DNA of 64,000 nucleotides, from the NCBI GenBank assembly GCA_049841135.1, contig JASGHK010000005.1, positions 1,302,001 through 1,366,000 on the forward strand. The letters are read 5' to 3'. Positions 36,351 through 45,183 of this stretch are shown here, one piece after another; within the stretch, counting starts at the first letter, position 1, and every line of letters starts with the position of its first letter. The translations under genes were made by a program, and so were the position numbers. A model generated the notes under the pieces. The model was not told the origin of the DNA. It saw only the letters and a list, made by a program, of their open reading frames with translations, and did not search any database. The stretch comes from JACRCT01 sp049841135. GTDB taxonomy: Bacteria; Myxococcota; Myxococcia; Myxococcales; UBA5297.

Positions 36351-37727
36351 CTAGGCCGTCAGCCCGAAGAGGCTTAGCAGACGGGGGGCTACGTCGAGCA
36401 GCTTCAGCCCCTCGCGGCGACCCGCGGCCACCCCCGGCCCCCGGTAGAGGAAGACGCCTTGCTTGGCGTGGTTCGCGTCGTCGGGGCCGGTGTCGTTGGT
36501 CTGGGTGAACAGCCCGGGGTTGCCCACCGAGGCAATCGCCCGGTAGCGCAGGCCCGCCGGGTAGAACAGCAAGTCGGGCCAGTCGCCTTGCGGGACGCCC
36601 GGGCCGAGGTCGCTCGGGCGCATGACAGTCGTGGACGGGGTGGACGAAGTGGACGAGGTGGACGGAGTCGACGAGGTGGACCGCGGGAAGGAGATGGCTT
36701 CCAGCTTCGCGGCGATCTCCGAGAGCAGCCATTCGTACTGGCTTGGTGGCACCTGCCCGTCGGGCTCGCGGCCTTGCAGGTTCACGAAGAGGCGCCCGCA
36801 GTACCCGCCCCAGCCCCAGGCCTTGGTGCGTCCGAAGTCCACGAGCTTCTCGTCGAAGGCCCTGGGTCCCACGGCCGGGCGCTTGAGCACCAGGTAGCCT
36901 TCGCGCACGAGCCAGTCGTTGAGCGCGAAGCCGCCCTCCATGGCCTGCGCTCCGTGGTCCGAGACGACGAACAGGTGCACGTCGTGGGGCAGCGCCTCGA
37001 GAGTCTTCGCCAGCTGCGCGTCCAGATGTCGGTAGAAGTCCGGGATGACCTTCGCGAACTCGCTCCACGGCTCGAAGCGCGGGTGCTTCTCGTCGAAGTA
37101 GCGCCAGAAGGCGTGGTGCACCCGGTCCGGCGAGATGTCGACCATCATCGCGAAGTCGGCCCCGCGCCGTGCGAGCAGCTCCCGGAACAGCTCGAAGCGC
37201 TGCGTCGAGAGGGCGAAGACGTCCTCCCGGATCCGCGCGAGGTCGCCCGAGCGCAGCTTCTCCACGTCGAAGCGCGGGTTGGCGATCTCCTGCTCGAGCT
37301 CGGGCGGCCACGCCCACCCCGGCGCCGCCGAGGGCGTCTGGAAATCGAGCGCACACCAGCCCTTCATGGCCTTCACCGGCCAGGTCTGCGGCACACCCAA
37401 CAGCCCCGACTCGAGCCCCGCCTCCGCCAGCCGGTCCCACACGCGCGGCAGCCTCACGTGCTCGCTCGTCGCGAAGTAGCGCTCGTCGTAGCTGCCGAGC
37501 TTGCGGTGCCGGAAGCCGTAGAGCCCCAGCTCCGCCGGCGCTCGCCCGCTGAGCATGCAGGCCCAGGCCGGCACGGTGATCGGCGGATCGACGCTCTCGA
37601 GCGGGCCCCACTCGCCCGACTCCATCAGCGCGTTGAAGTTGGGCAGCTCGCCGCGCAGGCGGTCGAAGACCAGGTCCGGAGCGAGGCAGTCGAGCCCCAC
37701 GACGACCACTTTGGGCGAGCGGGGCAT
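36351..37727 (-). CDS. phosphodiesterase/nucleotide pyrophosphatase-family protein
   Basis: 458 aa, AGGAGG before ATG 37727. Alkaline phosphatase superfamily: VVVVGLDCLAPDLVFDRL (metal ligand Asp), nucleophile region PPITVPAWACMLSGRAPAE (Thr in ITVPAW), HHAFWRYFD, VVSDHGAQAMEGGFALNDWL, and TGPDDANHAKQGVFL near the end. This order fits type I phosphodiesterases/nucleotide pyrophosphatases. A low-complexity insert RSTSSTPSTSSTSSTPST near residue 355 is encoded by a 9-bp repeat. The downstream neighbour begins a separate promoter region. Confidence 0.8.
   Translation of the reverse strand: MPRSPKVVVVGLDCLAPDLVFDRLRGELPNFNALMESGEWGPLESVDPPITVPAWACMLSGRAPAELGLYGFRHRKLGSYDERYFATSEHVRLPRVWDRLAEAGLESGLLGVPQTWPVKAMKGWCALDFQTPSAAPGWAWPPELEQEIANPRFDVEKLRSGDLARIREDVFALSTQRFELFRELLARRGADFAMMVDISPDRVHHAFWRYFDEKHPRFEPWSEFAKVIPDFYRHLDAQLAKTLEALPHDVHLFVVSDHGAQAMEGGFALNDWLVREGYLVLKRPAVGPRAFDEKLVDFGRTKAWGWGGYCGRLFVNLQGREPDGQVPPSQYEWLLSEIAAKLEAISFPRSTSSTPSTSSTSSTPSTTVMRPSDLGPGVPQGDWPDLLFYPAGLRYRAIASVGNPGLFTQTNDTGPDDANHAKQGVFLYRGPGVAAGRREGLKLLDVAPRLLSLFGLTA
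36631..36684. repeat. 9-bp GTGGAC minisatellite in a coding region
   Basis: Six units of GTGGACNNN exactly 54 bp long (plus strand), in frame within the phosphodiesterase-family gene, coding STP/STS on the minus strand. Confidence 0.85.
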
Positions 37728-37749
37728 CGCGCCTCCTGCGCGCAGCGGC

Positions 37750-38526
37750 CTACTGGCAAATCGCCACGGCCGGCTTGCCCGAGCGCAGCGTGCGCGGGCT
37801 GCAGCCCATGGGCCCCAGGTTCTGCTCGCCGACGAAGTGCTTCTCGTAGAACTGCATCAGCAAGGGCGCGATGGCGCGCATCCTCTCCAGCGGCGCCTCG
37901 AGGCGGACGACGAGGTCCTCCTCGCCATGCCGGGCGAGGTAGAGCGTGCCGAAGCTGGGCAGCTTGACCATCCGTGCGCCGGGGAACGGGCCCTTGCAGG
38001 GCGCCGCGTTGATCTCCGCCAGGCGCTCGTAGATCTTCCCGCCCTCGGCGAGCACCAGGTCCGCGCCGCGAAAGAGGTCCGACTCCGGCGCCCCCTTCTC
38101 GCGCAGCAGCCTCAAGTGGAAGGAGGTGTTGGCCAGCCGCGCCAGGGGCCCTTCGATCTCGCTGATGAACCGGCGCGACTCCATCTTGGCTTCCTGCGGC
38201 GACGCGGGCGCGGGCCCGGACAGGACGACGCGCTGGAGCAGCTGCCACTCGTCGCCCGAGATGGGGCTCTTGGCGACGCGCAGCAGCTCGCGGTCCAGCT
38301 CGGGGCTGACGGGCGCCTTGCCGATGAGCCGCTTGATGATGCCGGCGATGGCCTTGCTGCGGTCGAGGCCGGCGCTGTCGGTGCCGAAGACCTGGGCCTG
38401 GGCCAGCTGCATCGGCGCAGGCGCGGTCTGGAACCCGTCGGCGGTCAGCCGGCGCCGGAGCGCGGCGGCCTGATCGGGCTGCTGGGGTTTCTTTCCGGGG
38501 GGCGGCTTCGGAGGGGGCTGGGGCAT
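37750..38526 (-). CDS. hypothetical protein
   Basis: 258 aa. Pro/Lys-rich start (PQPPPKPPPGKKPQQ), then a helical region (RSKAIAGIIKRLIGKAPVSP, SGDEWQLLQRVVLSGP) and a C-terminal alpha/beta part (MVKLPSFGTLYLARHGEEDLVVRLE) with two cysteines. No signal peptide. No family recognised. It is 22 bp upstream of the phosphodiesterase-family gene in the same direction, so an operon is likely. Confidence 0.6.
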   Translation of the reverse strand: MPQPPPKPPPGKKPQQPDQAAALRRRLTADGFQTAPAPMQLAQAQVFGTDSAGLDRSKAIAGIIKRLIGKAPVSPELDRELLRVAKSPISGDEWQLLQRVVLSGPAPASPQEAKMESRRFISEIEGPLARLANTSFHLRLLREKGAPESDLFRGADLVLAEGGKIYERLAEINAAPCKGPFPGARMVKLPSFGTLYLARHGEEDLVVRLEAPLERMRAIAPLLMQFYEKHFVGEQNLGPMGCSPRTLRSGKPAVAICQ

Positions 38527-38597
38527 CGCCCGCAGAGGATACCTCGCCGGAGCGTCCGATGGACTCGGCGCCGGACCCGCGCCAACATCCGAGGCCG

Positions 38598-39710
38598 ATG
38601 CTGCCGCGCTGCTCCCAGATGGCCTGGCTCTTGGCGACGGTTCTTTCGGCGTGCTTCACCGCGTCCACCGCGTCCACACCGTCCACCTCGTCCACGACCT
38701 GCCCCGGCACCTTCCTGCCTTCACCCTGGCCCGAGGCCGACGCACTCTTCCACCAGAGCGATCGCTGGGCGGGCGGCGACGCCGCCTACTCGGTGGACCT
38801 CGGTGGCGGGCGCATCCTCTGGCTCTTCGGCGACACCTTCATCTCCAAGACCCCGGGCAGCGGCCGCAGCGGCGCGTACTTCCCGCACAACTCGGTGGGC
38901 CTGCAGACCGGCCGCAACCCGGCGAAGGCCTCGATGGCGTTCTACTGGGGCAGCGCCGCGGGTGCGCCGACGTCGTTCTTCTCGGGCTTCGTCGGCTCGC
39001 CGAAGAACTGGCTCTGGCCGCTCCACGGCGTTCGCGTCGGCGGCCGGCTCCTGCTCTTCTTCCAGGAGATCGCGCCAGCGAGCGACGGGCTCGGCTTCCA
39101 GACCATGGGCGGCGTCGCGCTCGGCATCGACAACCCGGACGAGGAGCCCTCGCAGTGGCGACCGCGGCGGCTCGACGCTCCTTCCCATCCCTTCGGCGCC
39201 ATCCTCGGAGCGGCGATGCTCGTCGAAGGCGACTCGCTGCTGGCGGTGTCGCTGGTCGAACCTGGGAGCCACGACGCCTACCTCGCGCGCTGGCCGCTCG
39301 CCGATGCCCAGGCAGGTTCGCTCGCTTCGCCGCAGTGGTGGGCGAAGAGCTCGTGGTCGGCGACCACCGCGCCGAGTCCGCTGTGGAAGGCCGGTGCGCC
39401 GGAGGTTTCGGTCCAGGCCCGTTGCGGCGGATACGTCACGGTCCAGAGTCCCGGCTTCGGCGGCACGACCATCGCCGTCGCCACCGCGCCGGCGCTCACC
39501 GGGCCGTGGAGCCGCTTCGTCCCCGTCTTCCGCCCGCCGGAGTCCGAACGCGCCGGCGTGCTGGTCTACGCGGCCAAATCCCATCCCGAGCTCGAGGGCG
39601 CCGAGCTCGTGGTGACCTACGCCACCAACTCGACGGACCTTGCGACGCTGGTCGGGGACTCGAGCTTGTACTTCCCGCGCTTCGTTCGGCTCGACGGCAG
39701 GCGGCGCTGA
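38598..39710 (+). CDS. DUF4185/DUF5005-like beta-propeller lipoprotein
   Basis: 370 aa from ATG 38598 (GAGG upstream). Signal with VLSAC lipobox, then a STPSTSS stretch coded by a 9-bp repeat. The propeller begins with DAAYSVDLGGGRILWLFGDT, then AYFPHNSVGLQTGRNP, VGSPKNWLWPLHGVRVGGRL, and FGGTTIAVATAPALTGPWS. The five-bladed fold is related to glycoside hydrolase families, but this subfamily is uncharacterised. Surface-anchored role inferred. Confidence 0.7.
   Translation: MLPRCSQMAWLLATVLSACFTASTASTPSTSSTTCPGTFLPSPWPEADALFHQSDRWAGGDAAYSVDLGGGRILWLFGDTFISKTPGSGRSGAYFPHNSVGLQTGRNPAKASMAFYWGSAAGAPTSFFSGFVGSPKNWLWPLHGVRVGGRLLLFFQEIAPASDGLGFQTMGGVALGIDNPDEEPSQWRPRRLDAPSHPFGAILGAAMLVEGDSLLAVSLVEPGSHDAYLARWPLADAQAGSLASPQWWAKSSWSATTAPSPLWKAGAPEVSVQARCGGYVTVQSPGFGGTTIAVATAPALTGPWSRFVPVFRPPESERAGVLVYAAKSHPELEGAELVVTYATNSTDLATLVGDSSLYFPRFVRLDGRRR
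38654..38698. repeat. 9-bp GTCCAC minisatellite
   Basis: Five units GTCCACNNC (first one degenerate) in frame just after the lipobox of the DUF4185-like gene, coding TASTASTPSTSST. Confidence 0.8.
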
Positions 39711-39792
39711 GACCGGCCTTGCGGCAGAACGCGCTTCGGATGAACGGATCATTCGGATGCCCCCGGCACTGAGGCGCACTGAGGCCGGGTAG

Positions 39793-39960
39793 TCCACGTC
39801 GGGTCGCGCGACCCACCCGCGCGTCCTGCAGGAAGCCGCGGTCCCCGACTCGGCGCGCGGAACGCCGACGCTCGTCTTCTACTCGCTGGGCAATGTGCTC
39901 GCGAACATGACCATCTCCACGCCCAGGGTGTTCGTGGTCCGCGACGAGCGCGCACCGAGA
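39793..39960 (+). pseudogene. CapA-like (PGA_cap metallophosphatase family) remnant
   Basis: An open stretch reads THPRVLQEAAVPDSARGTPT then LVFYSLGNVLANMTISTPR. The HPxVLQ and F/YSLGN motifs are hallmarks near the C-terminus of CapA/poly-gamma-glutamate-type proteins. The first ~250 residues of such a protein are missing and no start is present. The gap 39711-40156 otherwise holds only a GGGTCG-CG-CGACCC dyad at ~39800. Confidence 0.45.
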
Positions 39961-40156
39961 AGGTGCTGGGCTCCTCGCGCGGGACGAACGCGCTGCCCAT
40001 CGGCGCGGTCGCCGAGTGAGAGCCCTCGAGATGGATGCCACGTGTGATTTCGGGCGGTTATAGGACCGCCCGTCACAACCGCGCCCTCGCGGTCCCCACT
40101 GGTAGGCACTTCACCGCAAACGTCATCGCCTCACTCACCGAAAGACACGGGGCAGC

Positions 40157-42769
40157 ATGCGAGCTCTCAAAGGACTTCTCTTTTCCCTGACCGCGGTCCT
40201 GGTCCTCTCTTGTGGCGGGACGCCCGGCAAGGACGGCGTGAACGGCAGCAATGGGTCCAACGGAACCGATGGCTCCAACGGGACCAATGGAACCAACGGA
40301 ACGGACGGCACGAATGGCGCCGACGGCCTCAGCTCGCTCGTCAACCTGGTCACCTCGCCCCCCAGCGCGACCTGCCCCTACGGCGGCGTGAAGATCCAGA
40401 CCGGGCTCGACGACAACGGGGACGGCACGCTCCAGTCCTCCGAGGTCAACTCGACCAAGGAGGTCTGCAACGGCGCCGCCGCCAACCAGCTCGTGAGCGA
40501 GACCACCATCCCGCCCGGCAGCACCTGCCTCTACGGCGGCACGCGCATCGACATCGGCATCGACGATGGGGCGGGCACCGGCGGCATCGCCGGCGACGGC
40601 GTCCTCCAGGCCGGCGAGGTCAAGAGCACCCGCAACGACTGCAACGACCAGGCGCAGCCCATCGACTCGGACACCATGCCGCCTTTGAGCACCGCGGGCA
40701 CCGCGGTGGTCGACGCGAGCGGCGGCGACGTCACCAGCATGCTCGACAAGTGGGGCGGCCCAGGCGGCAACATCAAGATCGAGATCACCTCGGGGACGCT
40801 GGGCGGCCACCTGAAGATCTTCGGCACCGGCGACGCCACCGGCCTCACCGCGCTGGGCAACCTCCCCTCGCCTGCGCAGAACCTGGGCAGCCACTCGGTC
40901 CACGTCACCGCCAACACCACCGTCCAGGCCAACACCTGGGCCTACGCCAAGAGCCACACCGGCCTCTTCACCATCACCGACCAGCGGCCGGTGGGGGCCG
41001 TCTACGACTCGGACGGCACGCGCATCTACCAGGTGACCTCCTTCGTGATCGACGAGGAGATCAGCCTGACCTTCGCGGCCAACCAGGGGACCGACGCCGT
41101 CGTCTCCATCCCCGGTGACGTCCTCAACAACGGCACCCTCAAGACCTCCGGCGACACGAACCTCAGGCTCGGCTGCTCGTCCTTCCAGAACGGCGACAAG
41201 GCGATGGTGTCGATGCCCGGCCTCGCCCTGGCCATCGGCACCTCCTACGACCTCGTCAACCAGGGCGTCCTCACCACGACCAGCACCGGCAAGGTGGGCT
41301 CCATCACCCTCTCCTCGGCCTTCGGCTCCATCTACAACGCCGACACCATCATCACCACGGGCTACGCCTCGGCGCAGGCCGGCGGAAACATCTCCCTGAC
41401 CGCGGCGCTGGCCATCTACAACACCAGCACCGCGAAGATCGACGCCTCCGGCTTCTCGACCTACGGCACCGTGAACGGCAACGGCGGCACCGGCGGCGAG
41501 GTCACGTTGACGGTCAGCGGCGGCGAGGAGAACGACGGCACCAGCCTCGCCGGGAAGGGCCAGCCCATCATCCGCAACGGCGGGCGCATCCTCGCCTTTG
41601 GCGGCACCTGCAAGCTCAGCGGCTGCGTCGGCGGCAAGGGCGGAAAGATCCACCTGCTCGCGCACGGCGGCCCGGCCGAACAGGGCTTCGTCGCCATCGC
41701 CAGCTCGGGCTCCATCGACGCCGCGGGCGGCTACGGGTTCGGCGGCGGCAGCACCTGGGACCAGGTGGTGGGCGGCGCCGGCGGCTTCATCGAGATCATC
41801 AGCGACTCGCGCGGGGCTGCGACGACGCTGGGCAACGTCATCAACGCCGCGGGATCGATCGCGCTCTCGGGCGACATCCTCACCCGTGGCGGCGACGGGG
41901 ACGGCGCGGGTGCCGGCGGCGACATCAACATCACCCTGAACCCGGGCGTCCCTCTCGGCCAGGAGATCGTCCTGAAGGGCTACGCCCGCCTCTCGACCAG
42001 CGGTGGCAACTGCCTCGTCGGCGCGACCGCGCTCAACTCGAGCAACCAGGGCCTGGGCAGCGCCGGCAACATCCGGCTCGTCAACGCGGGCGCGGCCGGC
42101 GCGGGCTCGACCGGCGGCGGGGTGATCAACTACGCCGAGCTGCTGGCGACCGGCGGGAGCAACTACGCGCACTACTGCGGTGACGGCGGCGACGTGATGC
42201 TCTCGGCCGGCGGCAACCAGTACGCGGCGCAGGTGGGCCAGGCCGAGGTGGTCCTGAACCACGGAGAGATCCGCGCGGCGGGCGGCGGCACCGCGGCCGC
42301 GGGCGCCATGGCCGGCCGCGCTGGCCACTTCACCCTCGTCGGCGCGGCGGGCGTGAAGAACCACGGCGCGCTCTCCGCCAACGGCGGCGACGGCAACTAC
42401 ACCGAGCTCAGCACCTCCCTTCCGATGTGCGTGCTCTCCTCGGGCGCGGGGCCGGTCACCAACGACAGCGCCATCGTCACCGACGGCGGCGACGTGGGCG
42501 CCAGCAACTGCAACTCCGGATGCAACGCCGGTTTCGCCGCGTCGGTGATGCTCGTCGGCACGCAGGTCACCAACTCCGGCGCCATCTCGGCCAAGGGTGG
42601 CGGCAGCAAGAGCGCCGTCGGCGGCGCGGGCGGCAGCGTCATCCTCAACAGCACTGCGAGCGCGACGCAGAACACGGGGGCGCTCTCCGTCGCCGGCGGG
42701 ACGAGCTCGATCCTGTCGGCCGCGAGCACGCCGGGCGTCGTCGTCATCGACGGGGTCAACGTGCCGTAG
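40157..42769 (+). CDS. large repeat lipoprotein with DUF7151-like domains
   Basis: 870 aa. Lipoprotein signal AVLVLSC. Residues ~25-55 are collagen-like (GSNGSNGTDGSNGTNGTNG). Two DUF7151-like modules follow: SATCPYGGVKIQTGLDDNGD...VNSTKEVC and GSTCLYGGTRIDIGIDDG. The remaining ~700 residues are a Gly/Asn/Ser-rich right-handed beta-helix-like repeat (for example NAGSIALSGDILTRGGDGDG style strands and GGxGGxI turns). Likely an outer-membrane surface adhesin or matrix protein. A hairpin follows its stop. Confidence 0.75.
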   Translation: MRALKGLLFSLTAVLVLSCGGTPGKDGVNGSNGSNGTDGSNGTNGTNGTDGTNGADGLSSLVNLVTSPPSATCPYGGVKIQTGLDDNGDGTLQSSEVNSTKEVCNGAAANQLVSETTIPPGSTCLYGGTRIDIGIDDGAGTGGIAGDGVLQAGEVKSTRNDCNDQAQPIDSDTMPPLSTAGTAVVDASGGDVTSMLDKWGGPGGNIKIEITSGTLGGHLKIFGTGDATGLTALGNLPSPAQNLGSHSVHVTANTTVQANTWAYAKSHTGLFTITDQRPVGAVYDSDGTRIYQVTSFVIDEEISLTFAANQGTDAVVSIPGDVLNNGTLKTSGDTNLRLGCSSFQNGDKAMVSMPGLALAIGTSYDLVNQGVLTTTSTGKVGSITLSSAFGSIYNADTIITTGYASAQAGGNISLTAALAIYNTSTAKIDASGFSTYGTVNGNGGTGGEVTLTVSGGEENDGTSLAGKGQPIIRNGGRILAFGGTCKLSGCVGGKGGKIHLLAHGGPAEQGFVAIASSGSIDAAGGYGFGGGSTWDQVVGGAGGFIEIISDSRGAATTLGNVINAAGSIALSGDILTRGGDGDGAGAGGDINITLNPGVPLGQEIVLKGYARLSTSGGNCLVGATALNSSNQGLGSAGNIRLVNAGAAGAGSTGGGVINYAELLATGGSNYAHYCGDGGDVMLSAGGNQYAAQVGQAEVVLNHGEIRAAGGGTAAAGAMAGRAGHFTLVGAAGVKNHGALSANGGDGNYTELSTSLPMCVLSSGAGPVTNDSAIVTDGGDVGASNCNSGCNAGFAASVMLVGTQVTNSGAISAKGGGSKSAVGGAGGSVILNSTASATQNTGALSVAGGTSSILSAASTPGVVVIDGVNVP

Positions 42770-42789
42770 CGGCGAGCCTCACCCCCTGA

Positions 42790-42817
42790 CCCCCTCTCCG
42801 GCTTCGCGGAGAGGGGG
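42790..42817 (+). terminator. GC hairpin after the large lipoprotein gene
   Basis: Perfect 11-bp stem CCCCCTCTCCG / CGGAGAGGGGG with loop GCTTCG, 20 bp after the stop. It lacks a T tract, so it may pause rather than end transcription, or be a dispersed repeat. Confidence 0.5.
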
Positions 42818-42882
42818 AACTCGGTCTGGGCATCGCGACTGATTCAACGCTCTTCTTCGCCTCACCTCGTCCGACCCAGGCG

Positions 42883-42914
42883 GCGGCGCTCCTTGGCGCC
42901 GCTGCCTTCTTTTT
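42883..42914 (+). terminator. Rho-independent terminator
   Basis: Stem GCGGCGC / GCGCCGC, loop TCCTTG, followed by TGCCTTCTTTTT. It is the likely true end of the 40157 transcript. The rest of the gap to 43191 holds no gene I can support. Confidence 0.75.
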
Positions 42915-43191
42915 GGGATGAGCGGTCACCTTTCTCTGCGCACCGGGCTCTGTTGCGCGTGATCGGCGGCGACCGGGCGAGGCTCTGCGTCCAGCCCTTC
43001 CGGCACTGTACAAGTCATGGACAACAGTTGCAGATCCCGTCCTGGGCACACGCCGGGACAGGAGAGATTGTTGCCTGAATACATAGCGTTACACGCAGGT
43101 CCGTCATCGACTCGGTCGGGCAGCCCGAAAATGACCGCGAACAAATCTTGTACGCACGCATCTTCTGTCCAGGTGATCGAAAGGACTGCCG

Positions 43192-44397
43192 ATGAAGATT
43201 CCGCTCGCTGCCGCCGCGTCGCTCCTCCTCGCCTCCTGCGCCATCGCTCCGCTCGCCCAGATCCCTTCGGACCTGAAGAGCCCGTACCGCAACTACTCCA
43301 GCCAGAAGTACGCGGACGCTTCGCTGTGGCTGTGCCGGCCCGATCGCCCCGACGACGCCTGCCACGCCGATCTCTCGGCGACGCAGATCAAGCCGGACGC
43401 TTCGCGCGAGGTGGAGCCGTTCGTGCGCGCGGCCCAGCCTGAGGTCGACTGCTTCTACGTCTACCCGACCGTCGACTCGAGCTTCTTCCCCTCCAACACC
43501 ACCGAGTTCGACGACCTCAAGCCGGTCTCGCGCGTGGTGACGGCGCAGGCGGCGCGGCTGGGTGAGGTCTGCTCGGTCTGGGCGCCGCTCTACCGCCAGG
43601 CGACCATCGGCGCGTACATGGCCGGCCAGAGCCGGCGCGACCGGTTGATGGAGGTCGCCTTCTCCGACGTCCTCGACGCCTTCCTCCACTACCTGGGCCA
43701 GTACAACCACGGCCGGAAGGTGGTGCTCGTCGGCCACTCGCAGGGCGGCGACATGGTCGTGCGGCTGGTCCAGCGAATCTTCGACCACGATCCGGCGATG
43801 CGCGAGCGACTCTTGGTGGCGGTCGCGGCCGGCGCCATCGTCGAGGTCCCGCAGGGCCGGGGGGTGGGCGGCACCTTCCAGAACGTCCCGCTGTGCGAGC
43901 GCGCCGACCAGACCGGCTGCGTCGTCGCCTTCCGTACCCACGTCGCCGGGCAGAGCGTGAACAGCACCGCCGCCTTCTTCCCCGTCAAGGAGGGCCGGCA
44001 GATGGCGTGCGTCAACCCCGCTGGCGCCGAGAGCACCGAGCGCCAGCCGCTCTCCGGCGCGTACTTCCCCACCGATCGCGAGTCCGTCGAGTCGGTGAAC
44101 GCGAACCTCGGCCCGGTCTCCACGGGCTACGTCGTCCTGCACGACTACTACACGGCGCAGTGCGTCCAGGGCCCCAAGGGCTACAGCTACCTCGCCATCG
44201 ACGCCGCTCCGCAGCCCGGCGAGGCGCGCCAGCCGATCTTCGACCTGAAGCAGCGCCGCCTGGCCGGCCCCATGGGCACGCACTCGCTCGACCTGCAGTT
44301 CACCCAGGGCGACCTCATCGGCATGGTCGCGCGCAAAGCCGCGGCCGCCTCGCGCGAACCTTCCCTCGCGCTGTCCGCGGCCGGCTCGGCGAAGTAA
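43192..44397 (+). CDS. DUF3089 alpha/beta-hydrolase lipoprotein
   Basis: 401 aa. Lipobox LLLASC. Motifs: DCFYVYPTVDSSFF, VWAPLYRQATIGAY, the nucleophile elbow KVVLVGHSQGGDMVVRLVQ (GHSQG), CVVAFRTHV, and HDYYTAQCV/GTHSLDLQFTQGDLIGMV toward the end for the acid and His. This order is DUF3089, an uncharacterised serine hydrolase family. Probably surface or periplasmic. Confidence 0.85.
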   Translation: MKIPLAAAASLLLASCAIAPLAQIPSDLKSPYRNYSSQKYADASLWLCRPDRPDDACHADLSATQIKPDASREVEPFVRAAQPEVDCFYVYPTVDSSFFPSNTTEFDDLKPVSRVVTAQAARLGEVCSVWAPLYRQATIGAYMAGQSRRDRLMEVAFSDVLDAFLHYLGQYNHGRKVVLVGHSQGGDMVVRLVQRIFDHDPAMRERLLVAVAAGAIVEVPQGRGVGGTFQNVPLCERADQTGCVVAFRTHVAGQSVNSTAAFFPVKEGRQMACVNPAGAESTERQPLSGAYFPTDRESVESVNANLGPVSTGYVVLHDYYTAQCVQGPKGYSYLAIDAAPQPGEARQPIFDLKQRRLAGPMGTHSLDLQFTQGDLIGMVARKAAAASREPSLALSAAGSAK

Positions 44398-44415
44398 CCA
44401 GCCGCGGCAGGTCGC

Positions 44416-44919
44416 TCAGCTTCCGCAGTCGCGGCAGGTGCAGGTGAGCGTGCCGTTGAGCGTGCAGTTGGCGCCGCCGGAGGTCGACTGGATGATCAGC
44501 TGGATCGATCCGCTCGCGGTCGACGCCGCGCCCTTGTCGGAGAAGGTGCCGTAGAGGCGGTAGTAGGCCCTGGGGTCGGCATCGGCGGAGGAGACGTCGC
44601 GCCGCCCCTGGAAGCGGTAGAGGGTGGTCTTCTTCTCCTCCGGCTCGCAGACCCCGCCACTGAACTCGTAGTAGTAGCCCTGGCAGTCGGTCTTGCCCAC
44701 GGTGAGCGTCGAACCGCTGATGGCGACCTGCAGCGTCGTCGGCCCCTCGCACAGGGCATAGTCCTGGCACGCGGTGCTCACGTCCTTCTGCTCGCAGTCA
44801 TAGGTGCCGATGAACGTCGGCGCGGGCGTCGTCAGCGAATAGGGAAGGCACTCCGCCTGGCCGCAGGCGGCGGCGCCGGCGACGGCGAGAGCAGACAGGA
44901 CGAGGCTCAGGAGGCGCAT
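44416..44919 (-). CDS. hypothetical Cys-rich lipoprotein
   Basis: 167 aa. Signal MRLLSLVLSALAVAGAAAC with a lipobox. The mature part has about ten cysteines (GTYDCEQKDVSTACQDY, GKTDCQGYYYEF) and ends in CTLNGTLTCTCRDCGS. No family recognised. Converges with the DUF3089 gene. Confidence 0.65.
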   Translation of the reverse strand: MRLLSLVLSALAVAGAAACGQAECLPYSLTTPAPTFIGTYDCEQKDVSTACQDYALCEGPTTLQVAISGSTLTVGKTDCQGYYYEFSGGVCEPEEKKTTLYRFQGRRDVSSADADPRAYYRLYGTFSDKGAASTASGSIQLIIQSTSGGANCTLNGTLTCTCRDCGS

Positions 44920-45183
44920 GGAGAGCTCCCGGCTTGAGGGCGAACGTCTGCCCAGGGGATGAGGTGGTGGTCAAAGCTCGAGGAGGTCTGGCGCAGAAGC
45001 GTAGAGCATCTGCGACCGCGGCCGCCACACCTGCTCCGCGAGGACCGCGGGAGGCGCTGGAGGTCCTGGCGCCACCATTGTCCCTGCCGTGACACGCGCC
45101 CGCCCCCAGGCAGCCTGCCTCGTTGTCGTCGCGAGCCCGCCTCCCTACCGTCGTGCGCCGACCGACCGATGGGGGGACAGCAC

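Noticed and set aside
40073..42364. 763-codon open frame on the minus strand
   Set aside because: It lies fully antisense to the 870-aa lipoprotein gene, has Arg/Gly/Ala/Val composition without motifs, and is a by-product of high GC in third positions.
43015..43190. Small frames with Cys-rich ends (for example ACAQDGICNCCP) upstream of the DUF3089 gene
   Set aside because: No start with ribosome site and no repeat of the motif elsewhere; treated as upstream region.
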